64,000 nucleotides of DNA from an uncultured Porphyromonadaceae bacterium (GCA_900538555.1 UPYI01000002.1:186001-250000); one strand, 5' to 3'; shown: positions 54,739 to 62,701, counted from the first letter of the stretch. Numbers and translations are program-made. Notes: generated by a model from the sequence alone, not told the origin.

Positions 54739-55206
54739 TTATTTAAATCTGATTAGATATTTTGTATATTTTACTTCATCGTAAGCGAAAGTCAAATCTT
54801 CCTCCACTTCTATTTTCCGTTTTGCATTTTCGGGTTTCACCTTTTTGGTGATCGTCACCGTAAAGCGTTCTTCCCCGGCATCTTTCAATACGCCCGAAAG
54901 TTTCACGCCTCCTTTGGTGAGCACCTCGACCTCATTGCCTATGTTCTTCCGATACTGCCCCAACACCTTGAACGGCGATGTAAGCCCTGCCGAACCCACT
55001 TCCAATTCGAAATCCTCGGTATCCCGGTCCAGTTTCGATTCGATAAAGCGGCTCAATTCCACACAGCGGTCGATATCCACCCCTTCGCGATTGTCTATCT
55101 CCACAACAATCGTATTGCCGGGCTGCACCGTCACGTCCACTACAAAATAGTCCGTGCCCTGCAAACCCTCTTCTACATAGCGCAATATGTCTTCTCTCTC
55201 TATCAT
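54739..55206 (-). CDS. rimP: Ribosome maturation factor RimP
   Basis: 155 residues. It is a 30S assembly factor. N-terminal domain (about 1-80, VVDVTVQPGNTIVVEIDNREGVDIDRCVELSRFIE in parts), the typical EVGSAGLTSPFKV motif, and a C-terminal SH3-like domain (about 85-150). First gene of the rimP-nusA-infB block. It has the best-formed promoter of the window just upstream. Confidence 0.96.
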   Translation of the reverse strand: MIEREDILRYVEEGLQGTDYFVVDVTVQPGNTIVVEIDNREGVDIDRCVELSRFIESKLDRDTEDFELEVGSAGLTSPFKVLGQYRKNIGNEVEVLTKGGVKLSGVLKDAGEERFTVTITKKVKPENAKRKIEVEEDLTFAYDEVKYTKYLIRFK

Positions 55207-55262
55207 AACCCTATTAGAAAAAAACGAGGGGACAACCTGCCCCCTCCGTCTTCCATTCGTTG

Positions 55263-55294
55263 CAAATATAGTATATAATTATCTTGTGCGCAAA
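55263..55294 (-). promoter_or_regulatory. Promoter of rimP-nusA-infB
   Basis: On the minus strand TTTG (55291-55294), a 20-nt spacer and TATATTTG (55263-55270), an exact match to the Bacteroides consensus. It is not part of the repeat family. Confidence 0.75.
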
Positions 55295-55365
55295 TCGAGC
55301 CGTTTCAATTGGTGTAAATCTTCACCAAAACCCGATTATTTTTAAATTATTTATATTTTATTATA

Positions 55366-56091
55366 TTATATAAACACACTTCGCATATAGGTACGCAACT
55401 CCCGTTCCAGCTCTTTTTCCCTACCGCCGCAATACCGGTCGCACAACCGGTGAAAGCGCTCGCTATGTTCGAGATAGGTAAGATGTGCCAATTCGTGGCA
55501 AATCACATAATCGACCAAATGCGCCGGAAAAAGCATCAATGTTTTCGACAGTTGAATATCCCCCCGCGCCGTACAATGCCCGAGCTTGCTCCTGCCATGA
55601 CCGATCGTAAGTTTTCCGAAACGGACACCGAACCTATCGGCAAGACGCAGCACGCGCGGATAAAGTTCGGCATAAGCCCGGTGCGACAGAACCGTACCGA
55701 CCGCCCGCAACACCCGATCGCGATTTTCCGGCAACGTCCACTCTACCCCTTCCGGCAAGAGTACGACCAGCGTATCGCCATCGTACTTGAAATGGATTCG
55801 CGAACGGTCGAACGTCTGTTCCGACAACCTGATCTCTCCGCATAAATAAGGAATCACTCCACCGGGCAACCAACGGCTATCGGTTCGACGGGAAGCCTCT
55901 TTTTCAAGCAAGGCAGATACCGAATCCCGATTCTCCCGCAACACCCGATCGACCTCCGACAAGTCAGTCCGTTCGGGGCAGGTCACCCATAAACGCCCCT
56001 GCCTGATGCGCAAAATGATCCGACGCGCACGGGCATCGGTGCGCACCGTCACTTCTCCAAACTCGGTATGTTCATAACTATACGTTCCCAC
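55366..56091 (-). CDS. YgjP-like metal-dependent hydrolase (DUF45/M48-type)
   Basis: 241 residues from a GTG start at 56091. The zinc motif is VDYVICHELAHLTYLEHSERFH (HExxH in parts, then the third ligand His). Other family text: GRSKLGHCTARGDIQLSKTLMLFP. YgjP-like proteins are predicted metallopeptidases with unknown substrate. The longer open frame upstream consists of translated promoter repeats and has in-frame repeat text (NITQTSLVL twice), so it is not taken as coding. A -7 box (minus, 56112-56119) lies about 20 nt before the GTG, giving a short leader. The exact start is therefore uncertain. Confidence 0.8.
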   Translation of the reverse strand: MGTYSYEHTEFGEVTVRTDARARRIILRIRQGRLWVTCPERTDLSEVDRVLRENRDSVSALLEKEASRRTDSRWLPGGVIPYLCGEIRLSEQTFDRSRIHFKYDGDTLVVLLPEGVEWTLPENRDRVLRAVGTVLSHRAYAELYPRVLRLADRFGVRFGKLTIGHGRSKLGHCTARGDIQLSKTLMLFPAHLVDYVICHELAHLTYLEHSERFHRLCDRYCGGREKELERELRTYMRSVFI

Positions 56092-56110
56092 GTCCCACTC
56101 TTTTCGTCGA
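56092..56110. promoter_or_regulatory. Short leader between repeat promoter and YgjP-like gene
   Basis: The 20 nt between the repeat -7 box and GTG. No ATG is present in frame nearby, which is why GTG is proposed. Confidence 0.4.
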
Positions 56111-56275
56111 ACAAAAATAGTGCAAGTCGAAAACAGAACCAAACTCGTTTGAGTTATGTTAAGACGCAGCCTATTTTCTGAAAAGATAGTGCAAGTCGAA
56201 GACAGAACCAAACTCGTTTGGGTTATGTTGAGACGCAGCCTATGTTCTAAAAAAATAGTGCAAGTCGAAGACAAA
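56111..56275 (-). repeat. Promoter-bearing intergenic repeat array, period 69 bp
   Basis: Three units facing the YgjP-like gene. The motif ATAGTGCAAGTCGAA (plus strand) recurs at 56117, 56186 and 56255, exactly 69 nt apart. On the minus strand the first unit has TTTG (56140-56143), 20 nt, TATTTTTG (56112-56119). Each unit also holds GGTTATGTTGAGACGCAGCC-like text. Confidence 0.85.
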
Positions 56276-56407
56276 AACCGATTTACCCGAGTTATACTTC
56301 TGATGCACAATTCGTTTCCGCAGAATAAAGGCAAACCGGAAAACAGAAACGTTCAACATTGCCTCATTCCGAAATATTTAAAACATGTTAAATATACCAC
56401 AAACGAC
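56276..56407. other. Spacer between repeat array and padR operator
   Basis: No gene or recognised element; an A-rich stretch precedes the padR operator. Confidence 0.5.
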
Positions 56408-56449
56408 AGTACTATGTATTGCATAGTACTAAACAAACAGATATATTTG
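56408..56449 (+). promoter_or_regulatory. padR operator overlapping its own promoter
   Basis: AGTACTATG-TATTG-CATAGTACT is a 9-bp perfect inverted repeat at 56408-56430. TTG at 56419-56421, 20 nt, and TATATTTG at 56442-56449 form the promoter, so the operator covers the -33 region. Autorepression by PadR is the natural reading. Confidence 0.7.
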
Positions 56450-56468
56450 CACCATAAACACAAACAAT

Positions 56469-56807
56469 ATGGACATCGACAACGTTAAATCGCAAATGCG
56501 AAAGGGTATACTCGAATATTGTACCCTGTTGATTCTCAACAAACGGCGCGCCTATGTATCCGATATTATCCAATCGCTCAAAGACGCGCAGCTCATTGTA
56601 GTGGAAGGCACGTTATACCCTCTGCTCACCCGGCTGAAAAATGCCGGACTATTGACCTACGCTTGGCAGGAATCCACGCAAGGACCTCCCCGAAAATACT
56701 ACGAACTGACAGCGGAAGGCGAAGCCGCCCTCTCCGATCTGGAAAAATCGTGGATGGAGCTGAACCGGGTAATCACCCATATTAAAGAACAAAACACAAC
56801 ATTATAA
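56469..56807 (+). CDS. PadR-family transcriptional regulator
   Basis: 112 residues, the short PadR class. A winged helix: MRKGILEYCTLLILNKRRAYVSDIIQSLKDAQLIVVEGTLYPLLTRLKNAGLLTY (in parts; EGTLYPLLTRLKNAGLL is the hallmark recognition helix and wing), GPPRKYYELTAEGEAAL, and one C-terminal dimerisation helix. It controls, most likely by repression, the downstream PspC gene, which begins 5 nt later. Confidence 0.93.
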   Translation: MDIDNVKSQMRKGILEYCTLLILNKRRAYVSDIIQSLKDAQLIVVEGTLYPLLTRLKNAGLLTYAWQESTQGPPRKYYELTAEGEAALSDLEKSWMELNRVITHIKEQNTTL

Positions 56808-56812
56808 GCCGT

Positions 56813-57841
56813 ATGAAAAAGACAGTAAACATCAATCTGAGCCATAAGGTATTCCACATCGACGAAGATGCATACGAACGTCTCGTAGAATATCTCGACA
56901 AACTGCGTGCCCACTTTGCCAAAGAGGAAGGCTGTGCCGAAATACTCGACGACATCGAAAACCGCATCGCCGAACTCTTCTCCGAGCATCTGCGTTTCGG
57001 CATGGAGGTTATCTCCCTGCCCGAAGTTACCGAAGTAATCAACATTCTCGGATCGCCCGAAGACATCGTTTCGCCGTTAGACGACGAACAGGTAAACGCC
57101 GATGCGACAGCCGAAGAAACACAATCCGAAGAGCCAGCCAAAGAGAAAGTGCAGACTCCCCGGCGGTTGTTCCGCGACCCCGACAATCAGATATTAGGCG
57201 GTGTCGCCTCCGGATTGGGATGGTATCTTGGCATCGACACCACATTTATCCGGCTTTTTTTAGTACTGCTCACCCCCCTGTGGTTCACATCCGTCTGGAT
57301 CTATCTGCTACTGTGGATCTGCATTCCTGCTGCCCGTACCACATCTCAGAAACTCCAAATGAAAAGGCAACCGGTAGACATCAGTTCGATTGTCGATGAA
57401 GTTTCGAAAGAGACGGAATCGATCCGGAAGAACGGATTTTGGGATGGCGTAGGCAATGTATTCCGTGCCCTGTTCAAATTCATATTCGCCTGCATCGGGT
57501 TAATCATCGGCGGCATACTGCTGGTTATCATACTCGGATTCATCGGCGGCATACTCGGCATCATCTTCTTGGAAACCGGACTGATCTCCGGGCTTCCCTT
57601 CTGGCATACCTATACCTCGCAATACTCCGCACTGATGGGACTTTCGGCGTTGCTCACATTCGGCATCCCCCTCTACGCCGTATTGCGTTCGATACTGAGC
57701 CACTCGCTGAACTGGAAGCCGCAGAGCAAAGCGGTAACCATCATCCTCTGCATCCTGTGGGCAATCGGAGCTGTCGGACTGATCTACATCGGATTCTTCC
57801 AGATCCCTTCGACCATTGTCTCCGTCGGATGCACCATATAA
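56813..57841 (+). CDS. PspC-domain membrane protein
   Basis: 342 residues. The N-terminal part (1-110) is soluble and resembles HAAS-like domains (AEILDDIENRIAELFSEHL, INILGSPEDIV). The PspC domain (about 118-185) has RRLFRDPDNQILGGVASGLGWYLGIDTTFIRL (in parts) and two helices, VLLTPLWFTSVWIYLLLWICIP. Four more hydrophobic segments follow (about 215-340). Proteins of this type with PadR partners respond to envelope stress in several phyla. No phage-shock partner pspA is seen. The exact function is unknown. Confidence 0.85.
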   Translation: MKKTVNINLSHKVFHIDEDAYERLVEYLDKLRAHFAKEEGCAEILDDIENRIAELFSEHLRFGMEVISLPEVTEVINILGSPEDIVSPLDDEQVNADATAEETQSEEPAKEKVQTPRRLFRDPDNQILGGVASGLGWYLGIDTTFIRLFLVLLTPLWFTSVWIYLLLWICIPAARTTSQKLQMKRQPVDISSIVDEVSKETESIRKNGFWDGVGNVFRALFKFIFACIGLIIGGILLVIILGFIGGILGIIFLETGLISGLPFWHTYTSQYSALMGLSALLTFGIPLYAVLRSILSHSLNWKPQSKAVTIILCILWAIGAVGLIYIGFFQIPSTIVSVGCTI

Positions 57842-57865
57842 CCCTGCTCCCATACGTTTTAAATA

Positions 57866-57942
57866 AACTGCAAGCCGAGAGCAGAATACATCAAGTGAAT
57901 ACTTGAATGGATTCTGCCGAGGCGTAGCGGTTATTGAAAACA
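57866..57942 (-). repeat. Isolated intergenic repeat copy
   Basis: Minus-strand copy with CTGCCGAGGC-like text and TTCTGCTCTCGGCTTGCAG. It faces the 3' end of the PspC gene, so it has no gene to drive. Confidence 0.65.
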
Positions 57943-57966
57943 AAAATTTTAAATAAGCAAGCAACA

Positions 57967-58002
57967 GGGGCTGTATCGAGACCTAAGTTTCAATACAACC
58001 CC
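57967..58002. terminator. Terminator, palindromic repeat copy 2
   Basis: GGGGCTGTATC...CAACCCC hairpin of 36 nt followed by TTTT on the plus strand, ends the PadR-PspC transcript. It matches the copy at 15752-15787 in length, loop position and most bases; alignment is best with one copy reversed. Confidence 0.7.
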
Positions 58003-58112
58003 TTTTAAGGTATGTCAGAATGTCCAAGACAGGAATTTACTCACGTAAACGACTTAGCCCGAATCCGATGGCAACACAGCAAATTCGCCGTTCCGACCTC
58101 GTGTCTATATCC

Positions 58113-58865
58113 TCAATCCGTTTCGGCAGCCAATTGAATTCCATTCAAACAGCAATAATAATTCATTTCACCTAACCAGACTTCAAAAGTCCGCTCCCGT
58201 CCGGTACGGTTCGCTTCAAGCGTCAAAACGACATCATTCTGTTCCCGTTTGACGGTAAGCCACTCCACGGTCTTTTCGAAGATCATCTTTTCAGCACAAA
58301 GATGATCTTCTTCCTCTGTCGAATAATACACAGCATCATCTACCTTTATACGGTCGATCCACCAAAAAGATTCGGTCGTAGCGCGCAATGTCCCGCCTTC
58401 CGCATCGGCAACGACCTCTTTCGGATTCAAATGGATTATATCGGGGCTCCAACCTTCCGCAGCGATTTGTATACCGGGAATCTCGATCGTGCAGTCACCG
58501 AACAGCAAATATAAAGCAAATCTACGCGGAAGTCCCTCGTTTTGCATAACCGACACGACAATTTTACGGTCGCTGCATTTTACAGTCAGCCATTCGAATG
58601 TATAACTTCCGTCGGCATTCTTTTCCGCTTCCGCCACTTGATAAAGATGACCTTCCACCTCTACCGCATCCAAACCCCATCCGGTTTTGCGGGTCTGGAC
58701 AGAGTCTATACTTTCCTCTGCGTAAAATACAATGATGGTATCGGATAGCCCGAGCGGGTTCTCATCCGTCACATCCGGATGTTCCGTGACAGGGTTGTCG
58801 GACGAACAGGCAAAACCGCCAACAATCAACCCTAATATCAATAAAATAGGATATACGTTTTTCAT
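58113..58865 (-). CDS. Tandem lipoprotein paralogue A, BACON-like domains
   Basis: 250 residues. Lipoprotein signal (GGFACSSD, Cys at about 20), then an acidic stretch that may direct it to the cell surface. Two Ig-like domains of the BACON type are proposed: about 65-150 (FEWLTVKCSDRKIVVSV, RRFALYLLFGDCTIEIPGIQ) and 150-250 (WIDRIKVDD, VEWLTVKREQNDVVLTLEANRTGRERTFEV). The pattern W-L-T-V, then I-V-V, then N-x-x-x-x-R-x-F is typical for that domain. It is the last of three near-identical genes. Differences between paralogues are clustered in a few loops. No direct function is known; BACON domains often bind mucin or other glycans. Confidence 0.75.
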   Translation of the reverse strand: MKNVYPILLILGLIVGGFACSSDNPVTEHPDVTDENPLGLSDTIIVFYAEESIDSVQTRKTGWGLDAVEVEGHLYQVAEAEKNADGSYTFEWLTVKCSDRKIVVSVMQNEGLPRRFALYLLFGDCTIEIPGIQIAAEGWSPDIIHLNPKEVVADAEGGTLRATTESFWWIDRIKVDDAVYYSTEEEDHLCAEKMIFEKTVEWLTVKREQNDVVLTLEANRTGRERTFEVWLGEMNYYCCLNGIQLAAETD

Positions 58866-58938
58866 ATACAGTTTTTAAGCATTGAAAATATTTGATTTAT
58901 CACACCTTATCTACATTTCCCCAATCATCAAAATAGTA

Positions 58939-59691
58939 TCAATCCGTTTCGGCAGCCAATTGTCTCCCTTTCAAGAGACAAAAACAATCTCCCTCTTGTA
59001 AATCGACTTCAAAAGTCCGCTCCCGTCCGGTACGATTCGCTTCAAGCGTCAAAACGACATCATTCTGTTCCCGTTTGACGGTAAGCCACTCCACGGTCTT
59101 TTCAAAAATCATTTCTTCGAAACAAAGTTCACTCTCTTCCTTTGTTGTATGATACACAAAATCATCCACTCGTATATAGTTGATCCACCAAAAAGATTCG
59201 GTCGTAGCGCGCAAAGTTCCGCCTTCCGCTCCGGCAACGACCTCTTTCGGATTCAATTGAATTACATCGGGAATCCAACCTATCGGAGCATATTGCACAC
59301 CGGGAATCTCGATCGTACGGTCGCCGAACAGCAGTCGTAAAATAAATCTACGCATAGCCCCCTCGTTCTTGATAGCCGACACGACAATTTCCCGGTCACT
59401 GCATTTTACGGTCAGCCACTCGAACGTATAGCTTCCGTCGGCATTCTTTTCCGCTTCCGCCACTTGATAAAGATAGTCTTCCACCTCTACCGCATCCAAA
59501 CTCCATCCGGTTTTGCGGGTCTGGACAGACTGCGTGTCTGCCACATCATAAAGTACAATAATAGTATCGGATAGCCCGAGCGGGTTCTCAGCCGTCACAT
59601 CCGGATGTTCTGTGACAGGGTTGTCGGACGAACAGGCAAAACCGCCAACAATCAACCCCAACATCAGCCAAATAGAATATACGTTTTTCAT
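58939..59691 (-). CDS. Tandem lipoprotein paralogue B, BACON-like domains
   Basis: 250 residues, same plan as its two neighbours. Compared with copies A and C it has its own text at about 46-53 (VLYDVADTQSV region), 111-125, and 177-195 (WINYIRVDDFVYHTTKEESELC). The blocks GSYTFEWLTVKCSDR and RTGRERTFEV are shared without change. Spacers to the neighbouring genes are 73 nt on both sides and differ from each other at about one base, which points to recent tandem duplication. Probably in one transcript read from the repeat-borne promoter upstream of copy C. Confidence 0.75.
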   Translation of the reverse strand: MKNVYSIWLMLGLIVGGFACSSDNPVTEHPDVTAENPLGLSDTIIVLYDVADTQSVQTRKTGWSLDAVEVEDYLYQVAEAEKNADGSYTFEWLTVKCSDREIVVSAIKNEGAMRRFILRLLFGDRTIEIPGVQYAPIGWIPDVIQLNPKEVVAGAEGGTLRATTESFWWINYIRVDDFVYHTTKEESELCFEEMIFEKTVEWLTVKREQNDVVLTLEANRTGRERTFEVDLQEGDCFCLLKGRQLAAETD

Positions 59692-59764
59692 ATACAGTTT
59701 TTAAGCATTGAAAATCTTTGATTTATCACACCTTATCTACATTTCCCCAATCATCAAAATAGTA

Positions 59765-60520
59765 TCAATCCGTTTCGGCAGCCAATTGAATGCCCGTCAA
59801 GAAACAATAAAAATCTCCTTCTCCTAACCGAACTTCAAAAGTCCGCTCCCGTCCGGTACGGTTCGCTTCAAGCGTCAAAACAACATCATTCTGTTCCCGT
59901 TTGACGGTAAGCCACTCCACGGTCTTTTCGAAAATCTTCTCTGCGAAACAAAGATGATTTTCTTCCCTCGTCGAATAATACACGGTTTCATCTACTTTTA
60001 TACTGTTGATCCACCAAAAAGATTCGGTCGTAGCACGCAAAGTCCCGCCTTCCGCCCCGGCAACGACCTCCTTCGGATTCAGTTGGATTATATCGGGCCA
60101 CCAGCCTTCCAGAGCTTCTTGTATACCGGGAATCTCGATCGTACGGTCGTCGAACAGCAGGTGTAAAGCAAATCTACGCGGTAGTCGTCCCTCGTTTTGC
60201 ATAACCGACACGACAATTTTACGGTCGCTGCATTTTACAGTCAGCCACTCGAATGTATAGCTTCCGTCGGCATTCTTTTCCGCCTCCGCCACTTGATAAA
60301 GACGACCTTCCACCTCTACCGCATCCAAACGCCATCCGGTTTTGCGGGTCTGGACAGAGTCTATACTTTCCTCTGCGTAAAATCCGATGATGGTATCGGA
60401 AAGCCCGAGCGGATTCTCAGCCGTCACATCCGGATGTTCCGTGACAGGGTTGTCGGACGAACAGGCAAAACCGCCAACAATCAACCCTAATATCAATAAA
60501 ATAGGATATACGTTTTTCAT
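59765..60520 (-). CDS. Tandem lipoprotein paralogue C, BACON-like domains
   Basis: 251 residues, one residue longer than A and B (an extra Arg near residue 112). It has the same lipoprotein signal and two proposed BACON-like domains. It agrees with A in the signal region and in the AEESIDSV segment, but with B in AENPLGLSD and VVAGAEGG. This switching of similarity along the gene suggests gene conversion among the three. It is first in the transcript, about 60 nt downstream of a repeat-borne promoter (TATATTGG, minus, 60580-60587). Confidence 0.75.
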   Translation of the reverse strand: MKNVYPILLILGLIVGGFACSSDNPVTEHPDVTAENPLGLSDTIIGFYAEESIDSVQTRKTGWRLDAVEVEGRLYQVAEAEKNADGSYTFEWLTVKCSDRKIVVSVMQNEGRLPRRFALHLLFDDRTIEIPGIQEALEGWWPDIIQLNPKEVVAGAEGGTLRATTESFWWINSIKVDETVYYSTREENHLCFAEKIFEKTVEWLTVKREQNDVVLTLEANRTGRERTFEVRLGEGDFYCFLTGIQLAAETD

Positions 60521-60579
60521 AAATAAAAAATTTATAGGTTAGTAATTATCAAATACCAAATTGATTAATCGGGACATGA

Positions 60580-60755
60580 CCAATATAGCGAAAGGCGGAA
60601 GCAAAGACAAAGAGGAAATGAAATTTTGCAATCGGGCTATGCCGAGCCGCCTCCTATATTCTACAAATATAGTGAAAGGTGAGTGCAGGAGCAAATGGGA
60701 AACGAAGTTTTACGATTTGATCCTGCCGAGCCGCATCCTATATTCTACAAATATA
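60580..60755 (-). repeat. Promoter-bearing intergenic repeat array, period 84 bp
   Basis: Minus-strand -7 boxes at 60580-60587 (TATATTGG), 60664-60671 and 60748-60755 (TATATTTG), exactly 84 nt apart. TTTG at 60608-60611 and 60692-60695 is 20 nt from its -7 box in both complete units. Each unit has AGGATGCGGCTCGGCA-like or AGGAGGCGGCTCGGCA-like text. It faces the lipoprotein cluster. Confidence 0.85.
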
Positions 60756-60850
60756 GAAAAACGCAGAAACAGAAGCAAATAAATCCGTTTGTTTTTTTGC
60801 CCGGAAAACCAAGATATACGATATTGAGAAAAAAAGGATTCGCCGGCGGG

Positions 60851-61723
60851 CTATTCCCGTTTATCCACCCCCCAAAGCAATTTGTTCCGAAGCGTCTCTC
60901 CGAAATTATGGTTATAACGCTTGATCACCCGGATCGTGTAAGGTGCCTTACGCAACACCAACGCCGTATCGGTATCCAACGCAACCGAACGCCCGTCCAC
61001 ACTCAACAGATAATTATGCGTGCGGCTGTCTACCCGGAGCGTAATCGCCATATCGTCGCTCACGACCAACGGGCGCACGGTCAGACTGTGGGGGGCAACC
61101 GGCGAGATCACCCAGTTCGCAGCTTCGGGCATAATGATAGGACCGCCCACACTCATGGAATAAGCCGTCGATCCGGTCGGAGTAGATACCACTAACCCGT
61201 CAGCCTGATACGTATTCAAATAGCTGTTACCCACGGTCGTATGCACCGATATCATCGACGCGCTTTCCTGTTTGAGGATCGCCACTTCGTTCAAAGCATA
61301 GGGCCAGAAGTCATCGGGCAATCCCTCCGCCTCGGTATAGAGCAACGAACGCTCCTCGATACGGTAATTATGCTTCAACACCTCCAACATCACCGGCTCG
61401 ATATCTTCGACCGACACATCGGCAAGAAACCCTAACCGCCCGAGGTTCACACCCAGAATCGGAATCCCTTTGTCGCCCACCTGAGCCGCCGTACGAAGGA
61501 ACGTTCCGTCCCCCCCCACGCTCAACGCTATATCCGCAACAAAAGCGCAAGGATCGATCACTTCGGTATTCTTCAACGGCATTTCCAACTCCCGTTCCAA
61601 GAAATCCAGATACTCCCGCTGCATCAACATCTTGCACGGGAATTTCTGCAACACGGCAAAAAGCGAACGCAGTTGTATCTGCTTCGATGCCTGATATACA
61701 TTTCCGAAAATAGCTATATTCAT
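60851..61723 (-). CDS. nadK: NAD kinase
   Basis: 290 residues. It phosphorylates NAD to NADP. Motifs: the GGDGTFLRTA signature (about 70-79), GVNLGRLGFLAD, LNEVAILKQESASM, and DGLVVSTPTGSTAYSMSVGGPII, then the C-terminal VDGRSVALD. It begins 9 nt after the CBS-protein stop and is in the same transcript. Confidence 0.96.
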   Translation of the reverse strand: MNIAIFGNVYQASKQIQLRSLFAVLQKFPCKMLMQREYLDFLERELEMPLKNTEVIDPCAFVADIALSVGGDGTFLRTAAQVGDKGIPILGVNLGRLGFLADVSVEDIEPVMLEVLKHNYRIEERSLLYTEAEGLPDDFWPYALNEVAILKQESASMISVHTTVGNSYLNTYQADGLVVSTPTGSTAYSMSVGGPIIMPEAANWVISPVAPHSLTVRPLVVSDDMAITLRVDSRTHNYLLSVDGRSVALDTDTALVLRKAPYTIRVIKRYNHNFGETLRNKLLWGVDKRE

Positions 61724-61732
61724 AATGCGCCA

Positions 61733-62392
61733 CTACATTTCAAGATAATACATCAACTCGCGGAAACGCCGCTCGGTACGTTCGTCGATCGACGACGGCG
61801 ACTGATAGCAGCCCGACACCCGATAGTCGAACCGCTCCAACGAACGCAGCACTGGCATGGCATCCTCGCGGTCGATACGAAGCAACACGTTTATGCGCCC
61901 GCTCTCCGAAGAGGGAGAAGCCAACAGATTCACCACCTTGCACCCGTTATCCTCGACCAGACGGGTTAGTTCCACCACCGAATAATCGCCGGGAAACATC
62001 TCCAATTCGATAATCGCCCCCTTGTGCCCGGTATTGCACAAACGGGCGACCGCCAGCAACGCCGACGACTGCGAAATGCAACCGCAATAACGGCTGCCGT
62101 CCTCAACGACCGGCAACAAAGGCAACGACAATTGCGCCAACAGGTTGATCGCCTCCAACGGATGCGCCTCGCCCGCAACACACGGTTTTTCCGGGAAATC
62201 ATCGCCTATCGGCAACTCCCTGTCCTCTCTCAGCAGCAGGTCGGCATTCCTGACCAATCCCCGATACAGCCCGTCCTCCTCGACCGGCAAGCAATCCCGA
62301 CGAGCCTCATCCATCACCGACAACCCCTCCGAAACCTTCATTCGGGATTGCAACGACGGTATTTCGGGCGAAACCATATCTTTTGCTTTCAT
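61733..62392 (-). CDS. CBS-domain protein with a C-terminal ACT-like region
   Basis: 219 residues. Two CBS motifs in the first 130 residues (MKAKDMVSPEIPSLQ, CLPVEEDGLYRGLV, LPLLPVVEDGSRYCGCISQ), then a region of about 75 residues (IIELEMFPGDYSVVELTRLVEDNGCKVVNLLASP) with the beta-alpha-beta look of an ACT domain. Likely binds a nucleotide or amino acid ligand and regulates an unknown partner. Position directly before nadK is typical in Bacteroidales. Confidence 0.85.
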   Translation of the reverse strand: MKAKDMVSPEIPSLQSRMKVSEGLSVMDEARRDCLPVEEDGLYRGLVRNADLLLREDRELPIGDDFPEKPCVAGEAHPLEAINLLAQLSLPLLPVVEDGSRYCGCISQSSALLAVARLCNTGHKGAIIELEMFPGDYSVVELTRLVEDNGCKVVNLLASPSSESGRINVLLRIDREDAMPVLRSLERFDYRVSGCYQSPSSIDERTERRFRELMYYLEM

Positions 62393-62485
62393 TTCTTATC
62401 CGATATTCTGTAAATTCTTATTACTTTTGTCCCATAAAAAGGGAAGTGCGTCCGAATCCATTTCGAACCGCATCCGTAAAAAATA
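62393..62485. other. Spacer upstream of the CBS-nadK unit
   Basis: A+T-rich spacer, no gene. It lies just downstream of the repeat array, whose nearest copy here is degenerate. Confidence 0.4.
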
Positions 62486-62701
62486 GCGCAAGCCCGATAC
62501 AAAGCCGTACAATCCGGTTCTTGCCGTGCCGTGCTATCTTTTACAAAGATACTGCAAATCGAGAGCAGAAAACTCAAACCCGTTTGAAGGTTTATGCCGA
62601 GATGCCGCGTATCTTCTACAAAGATACTGCAAATCGAGAGCAGAAAGCTCAAACCAGTTTGGAGATTTATGCCGAGATGCCGCGTATCTTCTACAAAGAT
62701 A
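62486..62701 (-). repeat. Intergenic repeat array, period 75 bp
   Basis: Minus-strand -7 boxes TATCTTTG at 62544-62551, 62619-62626 and 62694-62701, 75 nt apart, each preceded by TTCTGCTCTCGATTTGCAG; a decayed copy (AGCGCAAGCCCGAT) lies near 62486. The TTTG box is not at 20 nt here, so this array may be a weaker promoter. It faces the CBS-nadK unit. Confidence 0.8.

Noticed and set aside
56111..56275. Tandem repeats as a CRISPR array
   Set aside because: Units are directly adjacent, nearly identical over the whole period, and contain a promoter. There are no unique spacers and no cas genes. The same holds for 60580-60755 and 62486-62701.
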